Of a stretch of 32,887 bases of DNA, positions 25,313-32,735 are shown in pieces. This stretch comes from Acidobacteriota bacterium (GTDB lineage Bacteria; Acidobacteriota; Terriglobia; Bryobacterales; Bryobacteraceae). Below the pieces are notes generated by a model, which ran no database searches, was not told the origin of the DNA, and was given only the letters and a program-made list of their open reading frames with translations. Each line of letters starts with the position of its first letter. The stretch's first letter is position 1. The stretch is from positions 1 through 32,887 of the forward strand of contig SYKU01000393.1 of NCBI GenBank assembly GCA_005808865.1, written 5' to 3'. The translations under genes and the position numbers were made by a program.

Positions 25313-25720
25313 GGGATGAGGCAGCTCTTCTGGTTCGATCGGGCCGGACGGCGTCAAGCGGAGATCGGCAAACCAATGCGGTTGATCGATTCGCCGAGTC
25401 TGTCTCGCAGCGAGCGTTTCGTTGCCTTGAGTGGGGGCGACCTCGCTGGTTTGGATATCTGGATTCTGTATGCGGTCCGCGCGACGAACAGCCGGTTGAC
25501 GACCGCTGGGGGAGTGGAAGCGGCCCCAGCCTGGACGTCGAATGACCAGGAGACCATCCATTGGAAGACCGAGGAAGGTACCAAGGGCGTGGACATCTTC
25601 ATACAGAAAGCGGATGGAAGGGAGGCCGCGCGGGCGCTGGTTGCGCGACCTGGATTTCAGTACTTCATGAGCAGTTCTCGTGACGGACGATTTTTGTTCT
25701 ACACGATCGGGGAGCCTCCT
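25313..25720 (+). pseudogene. WD40/TolB-like propeller fragment (Ser/Thr kinase C-terminal type)
   Basis: The plus-strand frame at 25298 onward contains MRQLFWFDRAGRRQAEIGKP, SPSLSRSERFVALSGG, DIWILYAVRATNSRLTT, AAPAWTSNDQETIHW, VDIFIQKADGREAARALV and SSSRDGRFLFYT. This is the repeat pattern (LtWfDR.G......iG...; SPDG..va; DIWl.d...g...rlT; P.WSPDG; di...p.dG..) of the TolB-type propeller at the C-terminus of many Solibacter Ser/Thr protein kinases. No kinase domain precedes it and repeats degrade by about 25720, although the frame stays open to 26050 with unrelated sequence. I regard it as a truncated relic, not a working gene. Confidence 0.6.
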
Positions 25721-26135
25721 CGAACGTTTGTCGAACGAGCTGAATGCGATCCTGTGAATCAGGCGTCTTCTCTTCTGGGGAACTTCTGTTCAAAAATGCG
25801 CCTTAGATTTGCGTCATGCTTGCCTTCAATAGCGGCCGCAGTGCGGTCTCGCATGTCGGCGCGGAACCGACTGGCCGCCAAGGCCGCAAAACCGGATCGG
25901 CGGCCTGCCAGCGCACGGATCGTCCAGGAGATCGCGTCCGCAATGGGCGCGCCTGGACCTGCGGAACGGCGCATTCGTGTCATCGACAGCGCTCCGCCGG
26001 CCTCAACGGATGCGGATTGTGGGCTTCGTCGATCAGATCACCTGGGGTGACGTCGCCGTCCGCGACAGCGACTCTCAGGCAAGCTCGAAATGCATCAAAT
26101 GAGCAGCCTGGTGTTCGCAATCAGCGAAAACGGCC
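25721..26135. other. Unrecognised stretch between propeller fragment and anti-sigma gene
   Basis: On the minus strand two consecutive open segments could be coding: one ending in PLRPAERCR (TGA near 26000) and a second beginning MTRMRRSAGPGAPIAD and ending at 25759, with the two overlapping as ATGA. I do not recognise either and neither has a complete domain. No RNA or repeat is seen. Confidence 0.25.
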
Positions 26136-26771
26136 CTATTCGGCGCGCAGACCGTACTCCCGCAGCAACTCCCGGGTCGGAGCGTAAAGACGCACGAAAT
26201 AGTTTCCCTTGCCGGGAACCCGGTCCACGTTCTGCATAAGCTTGCCGTTGCGGGCCTCGGCTGACGCGCCCCACACCTTCCGTCCTGTGGAATCGACGAT
26301 TTCCAGTTGATAGGATGTGTAGGAGGGCAATTCAGTCAGCTCGAAAGACAACACAAGCGGAGATCCCGCTGGCGCGCGCGCCGGAGAAATCGGGTCCGCG
26401 CCGCGGGAAGCCTCAAGCACCACGACCACCGGCTCTCTCGGCGTGCCGCGCTGCCTCGACCACTCCGCTCCCGTGACTGCCACCAAGGCCACCATGGCCG
26501 CGGCGCCAGCCCAAACCGGCAAGCGCCATCTTAGCGGACTCATCACGCCGGGGATGAGCCTCTCGAGCAGCGGAACCCGCGCGTTTCTTAACTGTGGCGC
26601 AACCGCCCGTAGTGCCTGGATATAGGCGTCCGTCTCTTCCAGCCGGTCTTGACAGCCAGCGCAGATCAGCAGATGTTCTTCGAAATCCGCCATCTGCGGC
26701 TCGGGCAATGTACCCATTGAGTACTGCTCCAGAGCCTCCGGTTCGATGTGATTTCCAGTCCCAAACGGCAT
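26136..26771 (-). CDS. Membrane-anchored zinc-finger anti-sigma factor
   Basis: I choose the ATG at 26769-26771 (211 residues): GGGG lies 7 nt upstream. A start 12 codons earlier (26807) is also open. The N-terminus carries an anti-sigma zinc-finger motif H33-x3-C37-x2-C40 (EEHLLICAGCQDRLEE), followed by one membrane span at about 85-101 (LPVWAGAAAMVALVAVTG) and a C-terminal extracytoplasmic beta-type domain (about 115-205, LVLSFELTELPSYTSYQLEIV). The layout is that of ZAS-type anti-sigma factors that hold an ECF sigma at the membrane until a signal releases it. It is the last gene after the CHAT and sigma genes, which supports regulation of this sigma. Confidence 0.85.
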   Translation of the reverse strand: MPFGTGNHIEPEALEQYSMGTLPEPQMADFEEHLLICAGCQDRLEETDAYIQALRAVAPQLRNARVPLLERLIPGVMSPLRWRLPVWAGAAAMVALVAVTGAEWSRQRGTPREPVVVVLEASRGADPISPARAPAGSPLVLSFELTELPSYTSYQLEIVDSTGRKVWGASAEARNGKLMQNVDRVPGKGNYFVRLYAPTRELLREYGLRAE

Positions 26772-26826
26772 ATGAATACCCCAGTGTTTCAATCGGGCCG
26801 CATCCACCCTTAACCGTGTAGTGCGT

Positions 26827-27492
26827 TCAGGCCCCGGCAGTTCTCAAACCAATTCGAGCATTTTTCGTCGCGAACCGCTTTCGCCCCAACTCTCCAAACC
26901 TGGCCTTCGCCCTTGACTTCAGCAGCCTGAACTGGGTGTCGGTAAGATTCATCTCCGCGCAAATGTCTTCCTGACTCTGTTCCTGCAAATAAAAACGCGT
27001 CAGGATTTCCCTGTCCCGCCGCGATACTCCATTTAAGACTTTTAGAATCAGCTCTTCACGCTGGCGGGCGATCACCGCGGCCTCTGGATCGTGCCGCATG
27101 TCTGAGATCGTCATCCCGGAGTCCAGCCCCGACATCTCGTTGCGGTCCTTTACCGCCTCGTGGATGTGCGCAGCTACCTGCCGGTGCGTAATCGTCCGCA
27201 CGAATCCCATAAGCCGCTCCGGTTCCCGGAGTTCGCCCCGCCTGATCGCCTGCAACACGATTAGAAACGTGTCATGTACCTTATCGTCGAGATCCTGGGG
27301 GCCGAGCTGCCTGAAAAGATAAAACCGTACGCCTCGTGAAAATACGCGATAGAGTTCCTCCGCGCCGGAATCTTCACCCGCCTGAATGCGCCGCACCAGC
27401 CCGGTGCAATCGAGCCTGTCGGATTGATCCGCTTCAGCCGGACGTAATTCGACCGCATTCTCGGAAGACGATGGCGAAAGATTTTCCTCCAC
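26827..27492 (-). CDS. ECF-type RNA polymerase sigma factor
   Basis: A 221-residue sigma-70 family protein. Region 2 is at about residues 45-110: AEELYRVFSRGVRFYLFRQ, DLDDKVHDTFLIVLQAIRRG and RLMGFVRTITHRQVAAHI. Region 4 is at about 150-205: ILKVLNGVSRRDREILTRFY, EQSQEDICAEMNLTDTQFRLLKSRAKA, a helix-turn-helix. Sigma regions 1.2 and 3 are missing, as expected for ECF. The N-terminal 28 residues are acidic and variable. The start is GTG at 27490-27492, 14 bp after the CHAT stop, without a clear ribosome binding site, so coupling is likely. It should direct transcription of an unknown regulon under control of the downstream anti-sigma protein. Confidence 0.93.
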   Translation of the reverse strand: MEENLSPSSSENAVELRPAEADQSDRLDCTGLVRRIQAGEDSGAEELYRVFSRGVRFYLFRQLGPQDLDDKVHDTFLIVLQAIRRGELREPERLMGFVRTITHRQVAAHIHEAVKDRNEMSGLDSGMTISDMRHDPEAAVIARQREELILKVLNGVSRRDREILTRFYLQEQSQEDICAEMNLTDTQFRLLKSRAKARFGELGRKRFATKNARIGLRTAGA

Positions 27493-27506
27493 GGCAACAT
27501 TATCTG

Positions 27507-29933
27507 CTAATAATTGCCTAAAACAAAATAGGCGCCCCAGTATTTCGGCGCGGCGCGCCAGTTGCCCGAGCGGAGCATCTCGATCTGCGCGAATCGGAGT
27601 GCGGATGCCGGATCGATTTTCCGCTGCGGCGACACTTGCCGGTACAGTGAGAGGAATAGCTCGCCTGTGTCATCGGGTGTAGGCCAATGACTCGCGATCA
27701 CCGCTCCCGCGCCGGCCGCGAGCCATGCTCGAGTAAGACCCATGAGACCGCTGCCAGGCAGCGACTCCGCCGACCCCGAACTGCAACCGCTCAGCACCAC
27801 CAGGCCAGCCCCTGTGCGAATAGCCGATATTTCTCTGGCTCCCAGAAATTCATTTGCGCCCGATGGCGATAGCGATAGCGCAATCACCGCATGCGTAGGC
27901 GAATTCGCGGCACGGAGTACGTGGGTGGCGAGATGGATTATCGCCGGGTTCCTGGCGGCCTCCGCAATCAAACGTTGCCGGCTCGCCTCCGCACCGATGA
28001 GCAGAACCGCCGGCTTCTCCGCTCTCCAAATGCGCGCGCAAGCTTCGACTTCGCGTCCGCTGCCGGGGAGCCTTGCGAGGGGGAGCGCCTGAATCGAGCG
28101 AGGCGCGTCCGGAGGAAGTCTCGGATCCGCTCCGTTGTAGATAGCATCGCCAACGCCGAGAAAAGGGGCGGAAAAACGGCTGGAATAGTCGCCGGAGGAT
28201 CTCGCCGACGCGGCAGAAATGATGCGAATCGAGTGTTTTTCCACCAGATATTGCGAAGGACGCCCTCTTGCTTCGACGACTGTTGCGGCTAGGGGAGCGT
28301 CGTAGAGGTTCCTGTCGAGAGCGAGAATCCAGTCCTCCTTGTCCAGGAATTTCAGGTCAATACCGCCGAAAAGGACCTCGTAAAGGCCGGATGCGGCTGG
28401 ATTAGAAGCGCCGGCCTCGACCGCTTTACGGAATCGCGCTGTGAGTGCCGGAACTTCCTCGCCACGCCTGATGGCGAAGACATCAAAGTCAGTTCGTGTA
28501 ATTGCCCAGACGTAGGATCCGCGCCCTGCCAGGTGAAAGCTGAAGAGTGCGGAGCCCGCAGGCAACCCTCGCTGAATCTCCTCGAGATTGGGCCGCGACA
28601 GCGGATTCCGCGTCCCTCCGGCCTGGGCTTCCGTTGCAGTCAGAATCGTCTCGAGACGCCGTACCTCGGCGCGTGTGGCGGGAGTATCCTGGCTCAGCAG
28701 TTTGGCCTCGGCGGACTGAAAGGCCGATAGCGTTTGCCAGTATTCAGGCGGAAGGCCGCCGCGCCAGTCTCCCGGATCGGACAGCAGCGTCTTGAGGCTT
28801 GACGCGCGATTCTCCTCTGCCAACTCGAAGGTCTCCCGGGCGAACTGCCGCTTTCCGGTTTTACGATACATCCGTATTCCCGCCTCGATGGCCAACGAAT
28901 AGGCGTCGTGAACGCCACTTTCAATTCCCACGCGGCTGGAATCGGAAGGCAGAGCACTCAGCCGCCAGCGCCGATTGTAGTCGAGCGCGGTTCGCAAGTC
29001 GGCGCTCGCTTCCTCAAGCCTCGCTTCGGCGAGCCGTACTCGCCCTCTCGCGAGGAAGTTCAGGAACAGCCGTCCCAGGCGGACATTACCCTTCGAGGCG
29101 TCCTTCGCTTGTTCCGTCAGCGCCTCAATCGCCTGATCGGCCAGGTGCGATGCCTCGGCAAGGTGGCCCTGTTCGAGACGAAGCAGCGCGAGTTCACGAA
29201 ACGAAAGATCCAAGGATGGAGCCTGCTTCCGTTTCCGCAGTTCGAGGGCTTGGAGCATTGCGGATTCGGCCGCCGAGAATTCACCCCGCTTGAGGCGCAA
29301 CTGGCCAAGCCGGTCGAGTCCTATGGCTGTTATCGCGAAATCCGCCGTGGCCCGTCCTGCCGCAATGCCGCGTTCAAACAGGGTCAGCGCTTCCTGTCCG
29401 CGTCCCTGACGCGCCCGCAGTTCAGCTACTTGAATAAGGAACCTGGCTTCGTAACGCGCGCGGCCCGGAACGCCGGAGAGCGCCGTGAGCGCCGCATCGC
29501 CCTCATGGACGGCTTCCTCCAGTTGACCCATGTCGGCGTAGAGCGAAGACAAATTAGAACTCAATACACTGACGTTGGCCCTGTCTCCGAGAGCCTCCGA
29601 TGTTTTCCTGGCTTCGAGGTATGCGGCGAGGGCTTCTTTGTGTTGTTGCATCAGGAATCGGCAGGTACCGAGGTTTCCCAGATAGCGAGCCATCTGGTCA
29701 AACTGTTTCAGGGATTGGGCGTCGCGCGCAGCACGCTCAAACGCAACGCCGGCCTCGGCGTAGAGACCTGCGGCAAAGAGTTTCTGACCCTGGGAGCCTT
29801 TTTCCATGAGTTCAACACGGCGCGCGGCAATATGGGTATCGATACCGGTTAGCGGAAGCGAAAGTAGAGCGAGGATGAGAGCGGAAGCCCGCATAAGAGG
29901 CCGGACGGGCCGGCGTCTTTGGGGGTAACTCAT
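27507..29933 (-). CDS. Exported TPR–CHAT domain protein (caspase-like fold)
   Basis: I prefer the ATG at 29931-29933 (808 residues): GGGGG lies 7 nt upstream, and the alternative ATG at 29952-29954 falls inside a candidate -10 box. The N-terminus MSYPQRRRPVRPLMRASALILALLSLP looks like a signal sequence or anchor. Tetratricopeptide repeats cover about residues 45-350 (QKLFAAGLYAEAGVAFERAA, ALAAYLEARKTSEALGD and others). The CHAT domain (about 485-808) has the catalytic pair H671 (IIHLATHVL) and C717 (VVLSGCSSGSAES), a caspase/separase-like protease fold (clan CD). It leads an operon followed by the ECF sigma (14-bp gap) and the anti-sigma factor. Possible roles are signal-activated proteolysis or a sigma-linked stress response; its substrate is unknown. 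Confidence 0.9.
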   Translation of the reverse strand: MSYPQRRRPVRPLMRASALILALLSLPLTGIDTHIAARRVELMEKGSQGQKLFAAGLYAEAGVAFERAARDAQSLKQFDQMARYLGNLGTCRFLMQQHKEALAAYLEARKTSEALGDRANVSVLSSNLSSLYADMGQLEEAVHEGDAALTALSGVPGRARYEARFLIQVAELRARQGRGQEALTLFERGIAAGRATADFAITAIGLDRLGQLRLKRGEFSAAESAMLQALELRKRKQAPSLDLSFRELALLRLEQGHLAEASHLADQAIEALTEQAKDASKGNVRLGRLFLNFLARGRVRLAEARLEEASADLRTALDYNRRWRLSALPSDSSRVGIESGVHDAYSLAIEAGIRMYRKTGKRQFARETFELAEENRASSLKTLLSDPGDWRGGLPPEYWQTLSAFQSAEAKLLSQDTPATRAEVRRLETILTATEAQAGGTRNPLSRPNLEEIQRGLPAGSALFSFHLAGRGSYVWAITRTDFDVFAIRRGEEVPALTARFRKAVEAGASNPAASGLYEVLFGGIDLKFLDKEDWILALDRNLYDAPLAATVVEARGRPSQYLVEKHSIRIISAASARSSGDYSSRFSAPFLGVGDAIYNGADPRLPPDAPRSIQALPLARLPGSGREVEACARIWRAEKPAVLLIGAEASRQRLIAEAARNPAIIHLATHVLRAANSPTHAVIALSLSPSGANEFLGAREISAIRTGAGLVVLSGCSSGSAESLPGSGLMGLTRAWLAAGAGAVIASHWPTPDDTGELFLSLYRQVSPQRKIDPASALRFAQIEMLRSGNWRAAPKYWGAYFVLGNY

Positions 29934-29950
29934 TAGAGTACCCCCAAAGA
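29916..29950. repeat. Near-perfect palindrome over the CHAT gene start
   Basis: TCTTTGGGGGTA (29916-29927) is exactly mirrored by TACCCCCAAAGA (29939-29950). CTC (29929-29931) and GAG (29936-29938) extend the pairing inward past one unpaired A, leaving an ATTA loop. On the minus strand the GGGGG ribosome binding site is in the stem and the preferred ATG straddles the inner stem and loop. It could be an operator for a dimeric regulator, or an mRNA hairpin that hides the ribosome binding site. Confidence 0.75.
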
Positions 29951-29980
29951 TCATACCAGACTATGCCATCTTACTGGCAA
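29950..29980 (-). promoter_or_regulatory. Candidate promoter for the CHAT–sigma–anti-sigma operon
   Basis: Minus strand: extended -10 TGG-TATGAT (29950-29958) and a possible -35 TTGCCA (29975-29980) at a slightly long 19-bp spacing. Transcription would begin near 29943, inside the palindrome, leaving only about 9 nt before the preferred ATG. Compatible with an operator placed over the start site. Confidence 0.45.
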
Positions 29981-30242
29981 CCGAAGGTAAGGCAAGAGTT
30001 TCATCACGCCTCTGGGAGGACGTTTCACTTCAGCTTGCAGCGGAAGGAAGGACTACAACCACAGACCGTCAATGATGATGACAACCGGATCATCGCTCAT
30101 ATACGGTGTTGAAGCCGGTTCGAATTCCCCGGCGTTTCTAGCCCGAAGATAGCGCGACACTCCGGCGAAATTTCGATGAGGAATCCGCAAGTGATTGATT
30201 CGGAGGTATATATTTTCTTTTCAACTTTGTGACCGTATCAGT
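29981..30242. other. Non-coding stretch upstream of the CHAT promoter
   Basis: No gene is supported. The part near 30205-30230 is AT-rich (TATATATTTTC) for this genome. A CCGGTTCGAATTCC near 30115-30130 resembles a tRNA T-arm but does not pair properly. No promoter for the plus-strand hydrolase is clear here. Confidence 0.3.
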
Positions 30243-30404
30243 CTAGTCTTGATCGGCGGGACCCGGCAGAACTTTGTCGAAGCGGGAGAGTCCGGTTGCC
30301 CGGTTACCGAAAACGTCGGTTGCACGGAACCGGATGTACCGTAAGGTTATAAGGATCTTGTCTCTTGCATCCTGCGCATACCACACGGCGCCGCAAACGA
30401 TTTT
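30243..30404 (-). pseudogene. C-terminal fragment of an unidentified protein
   Basis: An open minus-strand frame of 53 codons between a TGA at 30405-30407 and its TAG at 30243-30245 reads KIVCGAVWYAQDARDKILIT, then LRYIRFRATDVFGNRATG and a final FDKVLPGPADQD. It is strongly protein-like, resembling the tail of a secreted beta-rich protein, but has no start codon, ribosome binding site or known domain. It is probably the surviving end of a deleted gene. Confidence 0.4.
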
Positions 30405-30475
30405 TCAAGACGGACTCGCAGGCGTTTGAAATACCGGAGCGCTACCATCGGAGGCGGATAGGAGAATTCTGAGTC

Positions 30476-31321
30476 ATGCGTCAGTCGATTGTCCCGCTCT
30501 TCATAGCAAGCGTCATGTCCGCCGCCGACGTGATGTACGACGGGTCGCGCGTACACTACGAAAGCCACGGACCAGGCAAAGACGCCGTAGTCCTTATTCA
30601 TGGCTGGACTTGCGATCTGACTTTCTGGAGCGGTCAAGCCGGGGTCTATGAGAAGCGCAGGGCTTTGCTCGTGGATCTTCCAGGTCATGGGCGCAGCGAA
30701 AAACCCGATGTTCAGTACACTCAGGAGCGGTTTGCCCGCGCCATCGAAGCCGTGATGCGCGACGCTGGAGTGGAGCGCGCAACGCTTGTTGGACACAGTA
30801 TGGGCGTTCCCGTAGCGATCACGTTCCTACGTTTGTTCCCGGCCAGGACGAAGGCGCTGGTGATGGTCGACGGGTCTGTCCCGAGGCCTCCCAAAGACGA
30901 TGCGGACCGTGCCGGCCAAAAGGCGAGACTGGGGCTCCTCAGCCGTTCTCTCCGCGAGCCCAACTACAGGGAGACGGCACAGCAGATGATCGAGATGATG
31001 TTCTCGGACAAGACCACGCCGGCCCAGCGCGCGGAGATCCGCTCCAGGATGACCGCCGCGCCTTCCCATGTTATGGCTTCTGCAATAGAGGGCATGGCCG
31101 CCCTCGAACCAGTGAAACCGGGCGAGAACTACAAGGTGCCTGCGATGGCGATTATGGCGGCGAAGCCCGGCCGCGAGGGCTACGATGCTTACCTTCGGAC
31201 TGTATTCCCGAACCTCAAATATGAAGAATGGGATGGATCGGGGCATTTCCTCATGATGGAAAGCCCCGGCCGATTCAACCGCGCTTTGGACGGATTTCTT
31301 ACGGCGTCGGGATTACCGTGA
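30476..31321 (+). CDS. Alpha/beta hydrolase, exported or membrane-tethered
   Basis: A 281-residue protein of the alpha/beta hydrolase fold. The first 17 residues (MRQSIVPLFIASVMSAA) look like a short signal peptide. Core motifs: oxyanion strand VVLIHGWTCDLTFW, LLVDLPGHGRSEKP (GHGxS), nucleophile elbow LVGHSMG with S108, and the catalytic His H257 in WDGSGHFLMMESP. The acidic member is less clear, since the expected loop reads AIMAAKPGREGYDAYL. Substrate specificity (ester, lactone or haloalkane-like) cannot be assigned. An AGGAGA lies about 12 nt upstream of the ATG. It runs away from the CHAT operon. Confidence 0.9.
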   Translation: MRQSIVPLFIASVMSAADVMYDGSRVHYESHGPGKDAVVLIHGWTCDLTFWSGQAGVYEKRRALLVDLPGHGRSEKPDVQYTQERFARAIEAVMRDAGVERATLVGHSMGVPVAITFLRLFPARTKALVMVDGSVPRPPKDDADRAGQKARLGLLSRSLREPNYRETAQQMIEMMFSDKTTPAQRAEIRSRMTAAPSHVMASAIEGMAALEPVKPGENYKVPAMAIMAAKPGREGYDAYLRTVFPNLKYEEWDGSGHFLMMESPGRFNRALDGFLTASGLP

Positions 31322-31325
31322 GCCT

Positions 31326-31526
31326 CTAAACAGATTTGCAGCGCGCCGCAAGAAGGCCAGTGGCCGCGCCGATGTCGATATCCGCGATGAGCAGCCCCTC
31401 TCTGCCGTAGGGCTGAAAGCTGAGCAAGGTCCCGTCGGGGCAAACCACCGCAGAAGTCGTCGGCGACCCGGCGCTCGCGACGTTTACCGTCGCGAAGTAG
31501 CAGGTGTTTTCAGCGGCGCGGCACAA
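31326..31526 (-). pseudogene. C-terminal remnant of a nitrilase-family (carbon-nitrogen hydrolase) protein
   Basis: The minus strand reads CRAAENTCYFATVNVASAGS, then SAVVCPDGTLLSFQPYGREG and LLIADIDIGAATGLLAARCK before a stop near 31326. Carbon-nitrogen hydrolases end with RAxENxxYFxxxNxx, S.vv.PdG.ll.....gkEGll.adiDl..a, so the fit is clear. Only the last 66 residues remain: the catalytic Glu-Lys-Cys part is missing. It converges on the alpha/beta hydrolase with 4 bp between their ends. Upstream the match ends near 31530. Confidence 0.65.
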
Positions 31527-31529
31527 GGC

Positions 31530-31742
31530 ATTAGTGGCCGATCCATTGGGGCTGAGCGCCGAAGGATTGTTTGGCGATAACTTTTATGTGATTCCTAATC
31601 CTGAAGCAGGCCTGCCGACAATACAAATCAATTCGTGGGTGCCCAGCCAGCCGAGCGCAGGGGTTTGGATTCCGGTGAGTGGACCATTCACGGAACAGGA
31701 TCTGGCCATGACACTGGTGGACCTATTCGAATGGAGTCCGAT
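31530..31742 (+). other. Unidentified open stretch between two gene relics
   Basis: The plus strand is open with LVADPLGLSAEGLFGDNFYV, then AGLPTIQINSWVPSQPSAG and LVDLFEWSP. It is protein-like but has no start of its own that I trust and no recognised family. Probably a piece of another decayed gene. Confidence 0.25.
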
Positions 31743-32100
31743 GGGTTCAAGCGGTTCGCCACATCGTACGTCAGCGCCCCCGTCACCCCCGGCATCTGCG
31801 TCACGTTCCCGTTTGCATCGTACCCGAATCCACCCGTCGTGATCCGGTTGTTTCCATCGTAGTTCAAGTACGACGTCGGCGCCGCCCCGTTCGTCACCGC
31901 TTGCGACGTCCGGTTGCCGAATCCGTCATACCCGAAACTCATCCCCCACTCCGGCCCGTCGTCGCCGCCGCGATCAGCCGCCCCAGCGCGTCGTACTGAT
32001 ACGTCACCTCTTCCCCCGTCGTCCAATCCTTCGCCTGCGTCAGCTTCCCGTCGTTCGCCGTCCCCGAATACCGGTACTCCAAATCCAGCCCAGTCCTTCG
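31743..32100 (-). pseudogene. RHS/YD-repeat fragment, frameshifted
   Basis: The minus strand codes for RHS (YD) repeats in two frames. Upstream part: LDLEYRYSGTANDGKLTQAK, DWTTGEEVTYQYDALGRLI, ending at a stop just after AAATTG. Downstream part: MSFGYDGFGNRTSQAVT, LNYDGNNRITTGGFGYDANG, NVTQMPGVTGALTYDVANRL. One missing G near 31951-31957 explains the break (expected GGGCCGGAG-type reading). RHS repeats form the shell of polymorphic toxins or wall proteins. Both ends are absent, so this is an inner fragment. Confidence 0.75.
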
Positions 32101-32166
32101 AAGCTCTGCGTCCGATTGCGTCCGATATTCGCCGTTTTCAAATTATCTGAATCGCAATTGCGGGGA

Positions 32167-32685
32167 TCAGGATAGATCCCCGCCTTTAAGCGCGAGGTTG
32201 CCGCCCGCCTTTCGCGACAAAAGCCACTGCAAATCGACACTGCCTGCCGGGAACACGCTGAGCGTATACCCACCCGATAGATGGAGTCGAAAGCCGCCCA
32301 AATTATCCGCTGCAACCGATTCAACGATCAGGTTCGAACCAGTATTGAATATCGCACCGCTCCGCTCCGTGCCAAGTAATTCTACAAGTCTCTGGTCCTG
32401 TAAGTGGCCCCATTGCATATCCGTCGGGTTCCAAGCTGGATCCGAGTTGTCCTCGGATCGAATACCGTAGTCCTCGGATCCGACTAGGACGAGATCCTGA
32501 TATTCAATTCGCCAAGGGCATTCCAGTGTTAACCTACAGTCACCATCGTCGTCTTGGTTCTGGAATCCGGGAGCAGCAAAATAGAACATCCGCGTAGCAA
32601 ACAGGTTCCAGGATTTAAACAGTTGGAGGCAAGTCAACTCTTTGAACAGTGTTTCGATGCGGGCCGACGTCTCGGAATAAGTCAT
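32167..32685 (-). CDS. Immunity-like protein next to the RHS fragment
   Basis: From the ATG at 32683-32685 there are 172 codons: MTYSETSARIETLFKELTCL, then DCRLTLECPWRIEYQDLVLV and a tail IVESVAADNLGGFRLHLSGG followed by YTLSVFPAGSVDLQWLL. The tail pattern (VESV.AD.LGGF.L.LSGGY.L.VFP) resembles immunity-type or DUF6188-like proteins found downstream of RHS toxins, a memory-based resemblance only. The frame stays open upstream of the chosen ATG, but that part overlaps the DDE-integrase relic in another frame. Composition is less GC-rich than its neighbours. Gene integrity is plausible, function uncertain. Confidence 0.5.
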   Translation of the reverse strand: MTYSETSARIETLFKELTCLQLFKSWNLFATRMFYFAAPGFQNQDDDGDCRLTLECPWRIEYQDLVLVGSEDYGIRSEDNSDPAWNPTDMQWGHLQDQRLVELLGTERSGAIFNTGSNLIVESVAADNLGGFRLHLSGGYTLSVFPAGSVDLQWLLSRKAGGNLALKGGDLS

Positions 32686-32735
32686 AGATGGACTATTATT
32701 TACACAACACTTGCCGCCACGCATCCAGGAGAACG

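Noticed and set aside
30112-30132. tRNA-like CCGGTTCGAATTCC
   Set aside because: The stem bases do not pair and no cloverleaf can be drawn upstream.
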